Shown: positions 25,476 through 36,939 of the stretch, piece by piece
Position numbering within the stretch: position 1 is the stretch's first letter
How the letters are laid out: each line of letters begins with the position of its first letter
Origin: Zanthoxylum bungeanum
Lineage: Eukaryota > Streptophyta > Magnoliopsida > Sapindales > Rutaceae
Direction: 5' to 3'
Length of the DNA stretch: 64,000 nucleotides
NCBI GenBank assembly: GCA_019454045.1
Contig: SKCR01033450.1
Location: 34,881-98,880 of the forward strand
The notes under the pieces: model-generated
The model's database searches: none
Seen by the model: only the letters and a program-made list of their open reading frames with translations
What the model was told of the DNA's origin: nothing
Position numbers and translations under genes: made by a program

Positions 25476-25715
25476 TGTAGGCCAATAGTACCCTGTCGAA
25501 TGGGCTCGAAGTGTAAGACTACGACCTCCAGAATGATTTCCACATTACCCTTCATGTAGTTCTATCAACACATGCTGCGCTTGTTCATGAGTAATGCACT
25601 TTAAGTAGGGTCCAGAGAACGACATCTTCAACAACTGTCCGTCGAATAAGGTAAACCTTGCAGCTTGCCTCTGAATTCTCTTTGCTTCTGTTTTATCTTC
25701 CGGAAGTAGCCCCTC

Positions 25716-26309
25716 TTACAGATATTTCAAAAGTGGTATCATCCACGTGTCGTCTGAGGTGATGGAGGTGACCTCATTGTCTTCCTTCCAAATTGCTGGC
25801 CAGTTCAAGTATACGACTGTAATAGATTGAGGTTTATCTCCGTGCATTATTGATCCAAGGGTAGCCAATGCATCGGCTTGAGAATTTTCACTTCTTGGGA
25901 CTTGAGTTATCGTAAGCTCCTCAAACGTCGACTGGATTTCTTTCACTTTCTCTAGGTAGGATGCTATATGAGGATCTCGTGCTTGATATGAACCTTGGAA
26001 TTGGTTGAAAATCAATTGAGAATCAGACTTGGCTTCAATCTTATTTGCTCCAAGTTCTCTGGCTAAATTGAGACCTGCTATCAGTGCCTCATATTCAGCC
26101 TCATTGTTGGTAACTCTGAAACCGCATTTGATCGCTTGTTGTATTATGTCACCGTCAGGAGAAGTAATTACAACTCCTAAACCGCAACCTTTCTTATTAC
26201 TGGATCCATCAACTGAGAGCTTCCAGGAGGGTGTCAACTGGATTGAATTCACTTCCAAATTAGTGGTAATCTGTAGACTGGGACTGAAGTCGGCTACGAA
26301 ATCTGCCAA
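25716..26309 (-). pseudogene. TatA second RNase H (aRH) domain
   Basis: This is an additional RNase H of the archaeal/plant type found after the ordinary RNase H in Tat-lineage elements. The expected acidic residues are visible: Asp34 in 'SVDGSSN', Glu in 'NNEAEYEALIAGL' (70-80), Asp96 in 'KSDSQL' and Asp146 in 'SQADALATL'. A linker with 'MADFVADFSP' joins it to the preceding domain, as in other Tat polyproteins. The frame is open for 197 codons, so this is one of the better preserved domains. Its role is presumed to be RNA removal during reverse transcription or priming. The sequence between 25476 and 25715 should connect it to integrase but contains stops. Confidence 0.85.
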
Positions 26310-26312
26310 GGC

Positions 26313-26690
26313 TTATGATTTGATGGCCGTTCTAGGGAGGTAAGTGATGTCGTGCTCTCCTAGTTCCACTGCCCATTTTGTTAATCTTCCAGACAGCTCC
26401 GGTTTATGTAATATGCTCCTCAAGGGGTATGATGAATAAACAGTGATTGGGTACCCCTGAAAATAGGGTCGTAGCTTCCTTGCGGCCATTACTAAGGCCA
26501 ACACCAATTTTTCTATATGTGGGTAGCGTGACTCCGCATCAAGTAGTGCCTTGCTCACATAGTAGACTGTGAGTTGCGTCACATTTTCTTCTCTGATCAA
26601 GACTGCACTCACAGCTTGTTCTAAGACTCCCAAGTACAGGAAAAACCTTTCATTGTCTAGTGGTTTTGAAAACAGAGGTAGAGAAGTCAA
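26313..26690 (-). pseudogene. TatA RNase H (gRH) domain
   Basis: This is the ordinary gypsy RNase H that follows RT. 'LYLGVLEQAVSAVLIREE' and 'YYVSKALLDAESRYPHIEKL' are typical of plant Tat elements, as is the 'WAVELGEHDITYLPR' end. The first catalytic Asp is replaced (LYLGV where an active enzyme has an Asp near the start), which is usual for Tat elements that rely on the second RNase H. The region 26691-26902 connects to RT but is interrupted by stops. Confidence 0.82.
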
Positions 26691-26902
26691 GTACCGCTTG
26701 AGTTCCTTTAGAGCTTCTTCTCAGACTGGAGTCCATTCAAAGTTTTTTGCTTTTTTAATGGCTGAGAAGAACAAAAAACTATTGTCTGTCGACTTGGAGA
26801 TGAACCAGTTTAAAGCAGCAATTCTCCCCGTTAGTCGCATGACTTTTTTGGGCTGGAAGGAGAGGGGATATCAAGTATGGATTTGATTTGGTATGGATTC
26901 GC

Positions 26903-27355
26903 TTATATTCCTCGTCGAGTGACAACATATTCCAAGAATTTCCCTGAAGCGACTCCAAATGCACATTTAGTTGGGTTCAACTTCATCCCATACATGTTTA
27001 TTATGTTGAATGCTTCTTCCAAGTGCTCTAGATGTTGTTCTGATTTTGAAGACTTCACCATCATGTCGTCTATGTAGACTTCCATTGTCTTCCCAATCTG
27101 TTGAGAGAACATTTGGTTGACCATTCGTTGGTAGGTGGCTCCAGCATTTTTGAGGCCAAAGGTCATTACCTTGTAACAGAAAATACCTTTATTGGTGACA
27201 AAGGCAGTCTTCTCTTGGTCGTCTGGATGCATGAGGATTTGATTGTAGCCAGAATACGCATTCATGAAACTTAACAATTCATGCCCGGGTGTAGCATCAA
27301 CCATTGAATCGATGTGAGGTAGTGGGAATGAGTCTTTTGGGCAATCTTTGTTCAA
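26903..27355 (-). pseudogene. TatA reverse transcriptase core
   Basis: RT fingers and palm of a Ty3/gypsy element. The 'DSFPLPHID' motif lies at residues 8-16, 'FMNAYSGYNQI' at 30-40, 'FGLKNAGATYQRMVNQMF' at 66-83 and the catalytic 'VYIDD' at 93-97. In the family the motif-A stretch is normally 'MDAYSGYNQ', so the first catalytic Asp is Asn here and the enzyme should be inactive. Upstream pol sequence at 27356-27820 continues toward the protease but carries several stops. Confidence 0.87.
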
Positions 27356-27820
27356 GTCTGTGAAATGAAAACAGACTCACCACTTTCCATTTTTCTTTCG
27401 CACCACCACCACATTGGCTAGCCACTATGGGAATGAGACTTCATTGATGGCACCATTCTGCAGTAATTTTTGAACTTCTTCATCGATAATTTGATTCCTC
27501 TATGGGGTGAACTTTCTCCTCTTTTGTCTGACAGGAGGGTAGTCTGGATCCACATGGAGTTGATGGGTAATCAATTCAGGGTCGATCCCAGTCATATCTT
27601 TGTGTGACCATGCGAATTGGTCGTGTCATTTTAGCAAAAAATCAACCAAGTCTACTCGTAGCTTGGGATCCAGATTTGCACCTACTTGCGTCTTGTGATC
27701 TGCATGCTCAAAATGAATCTGGACCTCATCAAGTTCTTCAATGTTCGGTAGTGTCGGTTCCATACAATGAGGTCCTTTCTGTAATTACTATGCAGAATGA
27801 GTTTTGGTCTTCAATGTCGT

Positions 27821-28663
27821 CTAGTAGCAACCTCTTGAAGTTGCCTTGTCTCCCTTTATTTCATGAATCCCCCACTTTGTAGGGAACTTCAGAACTTGGT
27901 GATAAGTGGATAACACTGCCCTCATCTCATGAATCCATGGTCTACAAATGATAAGATTGTAGGCTGAAGGACAGTCTAAGACTAAGAAAGTAGTCATCTT
28001 GTTGATCCCCACCGCGTAGACTGGAAGAGTTATTTCTCCAATGGTAAATTTTTGTTCAACACTGAAACCAATCAACATCGCCGTTCGCCTGTTTACTTTT
28101 TCCAGTTCGGCTCCCATGTCTGCAAGGGCTGCAGCGAAGATGATGCTGGCTGAAGATCCTGTGTCCACTAGTACTCGTTTGATCATAAAGTTTGCCACTT
28201 GTAAGGAGATCACCAAAGCATCATGATATGGATCCATACTACCGGAGTCGCTATCGTCTGGAAACTCCATGATCAGGTTGGTAAACATCCTCTCCATGGA
28301 CATTGTAGAGTGAGGAATGTTCATCATGACAGTCCTAGTATGCCGTTTGGCTGCTGAGTAGGAAATCCCACTGACTTCTGATCCTCCTGATATGAAATTC
28401 GCTATGTTGTCAATTGGTGGAGGTGGAATTGGAGCTTCTCCTTGGCCATCTCTTTCGTTTCTTCGGGCTAAAGTAGCTTTCCTTTTCTCTGTAAGTAAAT
28501 CCCTCATGAATCCTTTGTTCAGCAACTCCAGGACCTCCAGCCTCAATGCTACGCATTCAGCTGTAGTATGGTCGTAGTCTCGATGGAATTCGCACCATTT
28601 ACTGGTGTATTTCTTTTTTGAACTTTCTTCGTTACGTGGGGGCCATCTCACCTCACTCCCCAT
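27821..28663 (-). pseudogene. TatA gag C-terminal zinc motif and aspartic protease
   Basis: An open frame of 280 codons. Residues 21-37 (KWC..H..YDHTTAEC) match the C/H-rich motif near the end of Tat gag proteins. Residues 165-176 (LVDTGSSASIIF) are the aspartic protease active site with Asp-Thr-Gly-Ser, and 'ICRPWIHEM' near residue 240 sits where the family usually has 'LGRPWI'. Gag and pol are read through in one frame in many Tat elements, which is consistent with this layout. Confidence 0.87.
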
Positions 28664-29885
28664 TTTTTTAAGGACCGAAACTAATTCTCATGGGGAGATA
28701 GAAAAATTGTAGTCTGGGAGCCTTGGTTTGTCAGCTTAAGTTCTCTCTTGGGCTTTGTATGGTAGCGGTCGTCGATCAAAATCTTTACGGAGAGGTTGAT
28801 GTTTTTTTCTTTGATGATTCCTCTTATCTGAAAGATGATGAGGCATCATATTTGCAAATTCTTTATGTCGTTTGGGAGCATGATGCATTCTTTCATTCTG
28901 CAAGTTGGAGGAATTATCTTTCCTTTTATTCCTCTTGTTTTCTTCCCACCTGATTTCAATTTGGGCTCGTGCCATGGCTTGGTCCATTACGTAGCATCGG
29001 AATTTGGTTAACTTTTTGTAGAGTCCACTCTCAGAGAGTAACCCATTTCTGAAAGCCTCCACAACTGTTGGCTGATGGAGATCTGAATAGTTATCCTTTC
29101 TTTGTTGAAGCGAGCGACGTAGCTTCGCAAGGATTCCCCCCTTCGTTGTTGGATGGCATTGAGGTCATCAGTAGTTTTTTCAAGCTTGCAAGAGCTTGCG
29201 AAGTGCTCCGCAAATTTATCTACTAATTATTGATACGACTCAATGGATCTGTATGGTAGGTTGATGAACCAGGTAAGGGCGGGTCCTGTCAAAGTTTCTC
29301 CAAATCCTTTGCACATTCCAGCTTCCCATTGGTGAGGAGCCAGACCAGTTGACATCATTTTTTATTTATAGTGGATAACATGGTCGTCTGGGTCAGTGGA
29401 TCCATCATACAACTTCATGTCCGGTGGACTGAACTTCCGTGGTAGCTCAACAGATGTGATGGTCTCCAAGAAAGGAGTGTCAGAAATGGTTCATACTCTA
29501 CTTTTCTTTATCGGTAGTTTCGCTCCTGGTAGGCTGGACATAACTGCTTCTTTAAACTCCATCATTTCCCTCCTCATTGTGGACGCGACATGTTGTGCTT
29601 GGTCGACTGGGGAAATTGGTAGGTTCCTCTGGCCGCCATTTGATGGATTGTCATCTGCCACTTCGTTGAATACTCCCAAGAGATTAGATGGAGTGGCATG
29701 ATTGTTGGGTTGATATGGGGTGTTATGATGTTGAGATATGGATGAGATTAACTCCAACTGCTTTCGAAGGTTTATGTTGGAGTTTCGCATGGTTTAGTTT
29801 TCTCTTCCAAAGCTTGCAATCTTTCCTGGAGTATGGCTAGTTGTGATGCTACTGGATCAGGTGCTTGTTCATTGCTTGAAGCCAT
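28664..29885 (-). pseudogene. TatA gag (capsid region), frameshifted
   Basis: The likely start is the ATG at 29885-29883, soon after the PBS; it opens 'MASSNEQAPDPVASQLAIL', a plausible gag N-terminus with coiled-coil character. The frame shifts near 29795. A second frame (29491-29790) continues the N-terminal part, and a third (28736-29062, 'RNGLLSESGLYKKLTKF...AMARAQIEI') matches the retrotransposon gag region before the zinc motif. Sequence in 29063-29490 resembles gag but has stops. The product would form the virus-like particle shell. Confidence 0.75.
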
Positions 29886-29947
29886 TAGTGACTATGTTTT
29901 GAGTATTGTAGAATGTGAGATCTTCGTCTGCTATGAATCGCTAAGGC

Positions 29948-29966
29948 CTCACGGTGGGCGCCAAAT
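29948..29966 (-). promoter_or_regulatory. TatA primer-binding site
   Basis: Directly inside the 5' LTR, the - strand reads TTTGGCGCCCACCGTGAGG. It closely matches the TGGCGCCCACCGTGGGG-type site of Tat/Ogre elements, which is complementary to a host tRNA 3' end. Confidence 0.85.
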
Positions 29967-30659
29967 TGTGGATGCTGGATTTGGACCGAGGTCCACAATC
30001 GAGAATTTATAGGTTGAGGGCACTAGCAATCCTGTAAAACAAATGTAGAGTGAGCGGGAGTAGACTACCCACCGGTGTGATGGGTGTCGGGGGCACTCCG
30101 ACGCTCAAGTCAGTAGTATGAAATGAGCAGTGAATAAGTAAAATGTGAAAGCAAGGTTTGCTATTACCTTAACCTTCTTTGGGTGGTCGTGAGGGCAGAG
30201 GAAAATGTTTATGAAATGTGAAGCTCTAAGAGCTTGTGTCAAAGAATAGAGGCTTGTATGAGAGTGGAGAAGCTTGAATGCCTTACACTCCGAATTCTGC
30301 TTCTATTTATAGTTGGAGAAATATGATTTCTTTGGTTTAGCATATGGGAACGGGGTCCTCATAACATGTTTAAAACATAAACATTCGGTGATCATGAATC
30401 TCTGCATGTGGAGGATACGTATCATGTTTGGGAAAATAGGGAAATAGTTGGTAATGATTTGTGGTATGTTTATATTCTGTTTCTTGGCTTGACTTTATGT
30501 GTTAATCTTTATCTGCAAGTGGAATAAGTCTTCTTTGGGCTTTACACTGGGCTTTTTGGTATTCAGGCTCTCAGTTGTACCTTTGTCTATGAGCCTTATT
30601 CGGTATTAGGTTCGAAGTGAAAATACAGTTTTACCCTCGGCCCAATTTTGGCCCGTACA
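29967..30659 (-). repeat. TatA 5' LTR, 693 bp
   Basis: Partner of 20449-21140. It ends on the + strand with GCCCGTACA followed by the TSD ATCAC. Differences from the other LTR are mostly transitions. Confidence 0.92.
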
Positions 30660-30664
30660 ATCAC

Positions 30665-30840
30665 TAAACCAGATTTAGTTTCAATCTAATCAATCTAATC
30701 GAAATTAGATCGAATACATATATAAAAGACAAGAAATGCAACTATTTAAATTAGTAATATTATGGAAAAAGGTATTGCTCGTATTCATGAATCAGACATA
30801 AATACGATCCGGATTGGTGCTCAGAGCACCAATCTTAATA
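30665..30840 (-). repeat. LtrH 5' LTR, right end
   Basis: Resumes the LTR interrupted by TatA. It ends with the inverted repeat ATTGGTGCTC / GAGCACCAAT (30813-30833) and then CTTAATA. Compared with CCCCTACA in the solo LTR, this end shows several C-to-T changes. The abrupt change at 30841 to AthF gag sequence marks the LtrH insertion point. Confidence 0.7.
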
Positions 30841-31660
30841 GGACAAACTTGTGTGACATGTTCATTTGAATTACAGATTTGGCACATGACTTCTTGAACT
30901 GACTTTACATGATCACTCTTCCTCATTTCTATTGCCTCAATTTTTTTAGCTAGAGATGTCATGGTCTTCCATAAGGTTAAATATACCTCTACCAGATGGC
31001 TGTGGTTTTACAGACGACTCATAAGTGTCAACTGTGTCTTATTGTTGTGTATTATTTGCTATGTGTTCTAGGTAATCTAGTGCATCTTAGAGATTTTTGT
31101 CCCTAAACTCACCATTACACATCATTTCTACTACTTATCTACCTTGGGATGTGAAACCCTCGTAGAATTAGGAAACCAGTCTCCATATTTCAAACCCGTG
31201 ATGTGGACAAACATTCAACATATCTTTAAATCTCTCCCAATATTGGTAAAGTGTTTCCCCTAACTATTGTGTGAAAGTTGTGATTCTCCTTTTAAAGGAG
31301 TTTGTCTTATGAGGGGGAAAGGATTTTTTCATAAAATGTTCTTGCAAATGATAAAAGAGCAATTTCCTTTGTCAAGATTTTTAGCATTATACTTTAAAGA
31401 AAATGGAAAAAAACTTTAATCGAATTATATTCATGCTGCAATTTTGGTCTCTGCAAATATTCCATACATATTCAAATTCCCTTAAGTGCTAATAAGAATT
31501 TTCTGATTCTAGACCGTGGAATGTGGGTAAAAGTTGGATGATACATGACTTAAAATTGAAAAGTGCTGCATCTGGGGAAAAATAATGCAAGATGGTGATC
31601 ATGTCCTAGCAGAATTCATGAATTATCTGAGTGTTATAAGATGATTAAGATCGACATGCT
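30841..31660 (-). pseudogene. AthF copy 1 gag fragment
   Basis: It aligns with 53815-54640 of AthF copy 2 (for example 'CAAACTTGTGTGACATGTTC' and 'GGTAAAGTGTTTCCC'). Translated on the - strand, the matching part of copy 2 gives the Athila-type gag pattern around 'VVEMMCNGEFMDKNPEDTL'. This copy is truncated at 30840/30841 by the LtrH insertion and contains many stops. The leader continues to about 32020. Confidence 0.7.
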
Positions 31661-32020
31661 GAGACTAGTTTTCTTCACGATCAACTGGGTTTTCAACTCG
31701 GGTTGTTAGATTTTTATTTTGGTTCTCAGTCATTTTGACTGACGATGAAGGTGATGAAGACTCTCTGTTTAATATACCGCTAGATGATTGAGACCAATGC
31801 CTCATATAACATAAATGCAGACTATATGCTAAAATAAAAAATATAATACTTACAAAAAGAAAAATAATAAACAAGTGAAAAAATTAAAATAAATGACAAC
31901 AAAAATACAAAAACAAATGTAGTAAAAAAAATAAGATGCAGAAAATAAAAAAATAAATAAAAATAAAAGAAAAGAAAAAGTACAAGGATTAAATTATTAT
32001 TATATCTACTAAATTATATT

Positions 32021-32036
32021 CACCGTCAACGGCGCT
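32021..32036 (-). promoter_or_regulatory. AthF copy 1 primer-binding site
   Basis: The - strand reads AGCGCCGTTGACGGTG, matching the TGGCGCCGTTGCCGGGGA site typical of Athila-type gypsy elements with a few changes. Confidence 0.7.
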
Positions 32037-32045
32037 GAGAAAGAT

Positions 32046-33326
32046 TCATACGCTTAAAAAGTGGTTCTTTACTCCAAAGTATAAAACTGTCGAAGTAATA
32101 AAATAACCCTGTAAGTCCGGGGTCGATCCACAGAGAATAGATTTAGTAAAATAAAATAACAATTTGAGTAAAAATAAAAAGGCTTGATTTGTTTGAAGTG
32201 ATTGAAGAATTTTAAATTGGACTGCAATAATAAAATAGAATATTGAGGTTAGGGGATCCACTTTTAGTATTTCAAATTTAGAAATCTCACTTTTTGTAAT
32301 ATATAAATTTTCATTATTACCTAGTTAATTTATTTCAGGAATTAATTATGCCAAAACATATAAAACTAACCATAAAGATAATGATAATTTTTGTCTATAA
32401 CAAGTCCAGTTAGGGACTCAATTATACCAAATAAATAAAACAAGCCATGTAGACGGTAACAAAGTTTGTTAATTATTATTCCAGATTTAAATTAAATATT
32501 AATCATTAGATTACAATTTATATATTATAATATAAGTGAGATTAATATATATTTTCATTTTAAAAACTTCACCCTTTACCCCAGTAGAAAGAAATTAGCT
32601 ACTCATAATTTAAATAAGAACACACATAATTTTTATTACTGAAAGAAAAAGAAAATACAAGAAAGCTTTAAAAAAATAAAAGACACAAGAATTGAAATTC
32701 CACAAATTTTCAGAGAGAATTGTGGAAATCAGACTGAGGAAAATGAGGTGCATAACACGTCTATTTATAAAGGTGCTCGCACCTCCTGATGTAATTGTAA
32801 ATTCGATTTGCAATTGCATCCATGTTTGGTGGGAGATGATGGTGAAAGATGAGGTGGATTTCCATCATATTATTATTTATTTTTATTTTTTGATTTGACT
32901 TAACTAATTATATAAAACATACTTTGGATCTTTCATCAATTTTGACCTTGAAAACTTCAGAATTAGAAAATGTTGTCAACAAAAAAGTTGTAAATATTTG
33001 AGTCTTCTTTCATCTGGAACATGAATTACTTTTATCCGATATCGGAGTAAAAAATTATGGTCAAAATATGGAAATTATACAAGATTGTTATTTTCGAATT
33101 TGTACACTGTTAGAACGCCCTATTAAGTTTTTGCCCTCCAAAATCCAAATGTCTTGTCCATTTTTTTAGTTATGCATCCAAAGTATTATCTCACCTATAT
33201 AAAGATAAAAATCATAATAAACATAAATATAATTATTATTTAATAAATATGCTAAATTTAGGAGATTGATAAAACTATAAGTATAAAATAATTTAATTTT
33301 TCATGTGCACTTTTTATAGTTCATCA
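32046..33326 (-). repeat. AthF copy 1 5' LTR, 1281 bp
   Basis: It starts on the - strand TGATGAACTATAAAAAGTGC and aligns over its whole length with 55386-56673 and 45596-46948, including 'AGTATAA..(G/C)TGTCGAAGTAATAAAATAACCC'. The terminal CA is mutated in this copy. Short open frames here are incidental. Confidence 0.82.
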
Positions 33327-33368
33327 AAGACCACACAAACATCAAACCTATTAATATATAATTATATG

Positions 33369-33877
33369 TGGTGGAAATTCTTCTAAATGTTCATTAAGGG
33401 TAAATATGTCCTTTTGTTGCATTGAGTGCTTGTGAGGGGTACAACCCTTTGAAGGGTTACACCCCATCCCAAAGGGTGCCCTATTAGCACCCTTACATGC
33501 CTTATAAAAGAGACATTATATCCAATACAAAAGAAAAAGAAAAGATATCTGAAATTTGTGAGTCATTTGTTGTTTTTGGTTTTTGAGAGAGAGTTCAACC
33601 ATTTCCTAGTTTGCATACTTGTCAAGGAGTGCTCCTTGGACAAGAAGGAACCAAGTTATCCTGGGAGAACATTGGCCAATTGCGAATTCGTAAAGCACAT
33701 GTGACGAGGCCAATAAGTTCTTAAGGACAGTGGATTATCTCGACTTGGATTCATAAGGTTTTTCTTAATTTTCATGTTTTAAGGTTTTCTAGGGTTTATG
33801 CATATTAGATCCAATTTTCTGGTTTGAATTGTTTGTTTGCATGTTATTGGATGTTTAATGACACTAGACCAACAACA
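33369..33877 (+). repeat. CopB 5' LTR, 509 bp
   Basis: It runs TGGTGGAAATTC...CCAACAACA and aligns with 41069-41573 with few differences. Shared blocks include 'GGTACAACCCTTTG', 'TTATAAAAGA' (TATA) and 'GACAAGAAGGAACCAAG'. No standard iMet primer-binding site follows; the sequence after the LTR is ATCTTAAGAACTT. Confidence 0.9.
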
Positions 33878-33978
33878 ATCTTAAGAACTTAATCGGATTC
33901 TAATGTTGTTAGACTGTAATTCGCATGCTAGGGTAAAAATTTTCTAGAAAAAATACGAACTGTGCATGTAAACCCGTA

Positions 33979-34325
33979 GGGCGTTCGAAAGCCCGACGAA
34001 CGCGAAGGCTTAAAATCTGAAATTTCATAAGAACGTTCAAACGCGTCTTCAAACGCAACTTGAACGCAAGCCTTCTACCTAAGAACGTTCGAACGCGTCC
34101 TAAACGCAACTCGAACACAAAATCTCTGGAATCATTTCGTTCGAACGCGTTCTCGAACGCTATACGAACGCGAACTCTCTGGAATCATTTCGTTCGAACG
34201 CATTATCAAACGCTACTCGAACGTGAACTCTCTGGAAACACTTCGTTCGAACGTGTTGTCAAACGCAACACGAACGCACCCACACTGCTAGTCTCGTTCG
34301 AACGTATATACGAACGCGACACTAA
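33979..34325 (+). repeat. CopB leader array of CGTTCGAACG modules, seven units
   Basis: Seven units begin near 33982, 34034, 34085, 34138, 34190, 34243 and 34296, a period of about 52 bases. Each has a CGTTCGAACG palindrome, a central CGAACGC block and a final ACGAACGCGAAC, and several units end with CTCTGGAA spacers. It lies between the 5' LTR and gag. The open frame over it (Arg/Asn/Glu-rich) follows from the repeat and is not taken as a gene. Confidence 0.88.
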
Positions 34326-34764
34326 CGAAATAGTCCTGTAATTATTATAAACTGTAAACTTAAATTAATATTAACTTAGTAAATCATATACTGTAACACA
34401 TTAATCTTGGTAGTATAGATTTAAGTTATTATTAGGTTGTTCAATTATCACAAGCATACACATAGTGATAAATTTGAAATTGATTGAGTGTTGCATACTT
34501 GGTTGAGAATTTAAAGTGTAATCATACACAAGAAATTCCATCTAATCTTGATTGACACTTACACATATCTACACATATTGTATTTTGAATAAAGTGTAGT
34601 TCTGGGTTTGAATTGCTAAAGAGTCTTTAGTTGAAATTTAAGGACTTGTGTTTATTGGAACCACTGTCCAATAGAACAACAAGTGGTTACCTAGTATATC
34701 ACTTTGAACAAGATCATTCGTTGATCGTTGTGCAATTTGTCTTTTGTAGACCTATTGACCCCTG

Positions 34765-35757
34765 TTGATTTTTCCAAGTGGAAACATCATAGTACCGGTC
34801 TCTCATGGAGAAAATCCGGAGAAGTTTGGTGGGCCAAACTTCAAACAGTGGCAGAGCAAAATGCTATTCTACCTGTCAACTTTGCAGTTGGCTAAGTACC
34901 TCAAATATCCTCCGGGTCCTATGGAGGGTGAATCAGAGGTAGCCAAGGAACTGCGAGAAGAGACATGGTCGTCTGGCGACTTTCTATGCAAGAATTACCT
35001 TATGGGTGGTCTTGACAATACCCTGTACTTTGTGTACTAAGGCATGTCTTCTGCGAAGATTCTCTGGGAATCTCTCGAGAAGAAATACAAAACCGAGGAT
35101 GTCGGACAAAAGAAATTTGTCGTGGGTAGAATGATGTCTCAGTTGGGTGAACTGCAGTTGATCATTCATGAAATACTGGATGAAGGAATGAAACTCTGTG
35201 AGACGTTTCAAGTTGCCACCATAATAGAAAAATTACGTCCATCATGGAAGGACTTCAGGAGCTATCTGAAACACAAAAAGAAGCAGATGAGCCTTGAAGA
35301 CCTTGAAGTTCGATTGAGAATCGAACATGACAACAGGATGTCCGAGAAGGCCAGCTACAAGACTATGAAGTCTAAGGCCAACATCATTGAGGGTGTAAAG
35401 GGTAGCAATAATAGAAACAGTGGAGCTGATTCTTCCCAAGTGAACAAGAAGTTCAAGGGGAAGTGCTACAACTGTGAAAAGAGCGGTCATATGACAAAAG
35501 ACTGCAGAAACAAGAAGTCTCAGGACAAGGGCAAGAAAAATGAGGCCTATGTCGCTGAAGATGAGCAGTTAACTGGTGAGATTTCAGAAATGAACCTCTC
35601 AGCAGTGGTAACTGAAGCCAACTTGGTTGGGTATCCGAGAGAATGGTGGGTAGACACTGGGGCTACTCGTCATATCTGTGCTGATAGCAAGATGTTTTCC
35701 TCGTATCAGAAAGGTCGATGGTGGCGATCATCTGACAATGGGAAACTCGTCTACCTC
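34765..35757 (+). pseudogene. CopB gag with zinc knuckle, start of protease
   Basis: Copia gag (UBN2-type) packages the element RNA. 'NPEKFGGPNFKQWQSKMLFY' and 'KILWESLEKKYKTEDVG' are typical of it. A stop (TAA at 35038) interrupts an otherwise continuous frame. The zinc knuckle 'CYNCEKSGHMTKDC' (CX2CX4HX4C) is at 35464-35505. The aspartic protease active site 'WWVDTGATRHIC' begins near 35644, and the frame breaks at 35758. No ATG is present at the left end of this frame; the nearest ATG, at 35044, lies inside gag, so the true start has been lost or lies upstream in another frame. Confidence 0.85.
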
Positions 35758-35946
35758 TAGAGTGGTTGGACAAAGCACAATAGTTATGAAAATGATATCC
35801 AGAACGGAGCTTACATATAAGAATGTTTGCATGTTTCAGATATTCGGAAGAACTCAGTCTCGGGTTTGTATTTGTTTATGACAAGATTGTATTGACCAAA
35901 AATGATGTATATGTAGGAAAATGATACCTCGCTGAGGGCTTTTTCA

Positions 35947-36560
35947 ATGACTGTCAATTATGCTATTAATAAAGCTGAAGTTTCTGCTTATATCATTGAG
36001 TCACAAATTGTATGGCATGAGAGGTTAGAACATGTTAATTATGATACAATGCGTACATTAATTAACATGGACCTTATACCTAAATTTGCATTGATAGCCA
36101 ACATAAGTGTGAGGCATGTGTTGAAGTAAAAATACATAGAACATCATAGAACGAAGTTCTGAACCCTTAGAACTTGTACACACTGACGTGTGTGAACATG
36201 AATATTGTGCAAACAAGAGGCGGTAAAAAGTATTTTGTCACTTTTATCGATGAAAGCACAAGATTCTGTTTGGTGTATTTGCTGAGGAGCAAAGCTGAAG
36301 CTATTGAGAGCCTTATACACTGAGAACGAAGTTGCAAATCAACTTGGCAAGGAAATCAAAAGAATCAGGAGTGATAGAGGTGGTGAATATGTTTCATCAT
36401 TCGGTGAATATTGTTCTGTGCACGAAATTATTCATGAAACCACTGCTCTTATTCTCCTCAACAAAATGGGATTGCTGAGTGCAAAAACCGAACGTTGAAG
36501 GAAATGATGAATGTCATTTTAACTAGTTATGGTTTACCTCAGAAATTGTGGGGGGAAAGC
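35947..36560 (+). pseudogene. CopB GAG-pre-integrase and integrase
   Basis: 'VWHERLEHVNYDTM' (about 36008-36050) matches the pre-integrase zinc region, in which family members usually read 'H.RLGH'. The integrase core follows: 'VHTDVCEH' near 36178 holds the first catalytic Asp, 'TFIDESTRFCLVYLLRSKAEA' is at about 36240-36300, and 'RIRSDRGGEYVS' near 36362 contains the second. Frameshifts separate these parts. The final Glu region near 36470 is damaged. Confidence 0.8.
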
Positions 36561-36939
36561 CCTGCTTTCTGCGAACTACGTTCTAAACAAGCTTCCTCAC
36601 AAGAGATTGGACAAGACACCATATGAGTTGTGGAAAGGTTATGTACCTTCCTACAAATATTTGAAAATGTGGGGGTGTCTTGCCAATTGCTAAGGTGATG
36701 GTTCCTAAACCTAAGAAGGTGGAATATAACCCAAAACTGTTGACTGTATAGTTATTGGATATGCTTGCAACAGTAGTGCGTATCGATTCTTGGTACAAAA
36801 GTATGAGATTTCTGACATCAATCTAAATGTGATGATTGAGTCAAGGAATGTAATATTTTTTGAAGAGATATTTCCTTGTAAGTAAAGACAAAGAAGAGAG
36901 TCTCTCAAAAGATCTGTTGATATTGTCAAGGACGGTGAT

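Larger units (their letters stand above)
20449..30659 (-). mobile_element. TatA: complete Tat-lineage gypsy element, TSD ATCAC
   Basis: A 10.2 kb Ty3/gypsy element on the - strand with 692- and 693-bp LTRs (TGTACGGG...GCATCCACA in sense) and the TSD ATCAC at 20444-20448 and 30660-30664. Sense order is 5' LTR, PBS, gag, protease, RT, RNase H, second RNase H, integrase, then a long 3' region carrying an antisense gene, polypurine tract and 3' LTR. Dual RNase H and an extra antisense ORF are published hallmarks of the Tat lineage. The two LTRs differ by scattered substitutions but are nearly equal in length, so it is younger than its LtrH host. Stops and at least one lost catalytic residue mean this copy is inactive. 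Confidence 0.92.
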
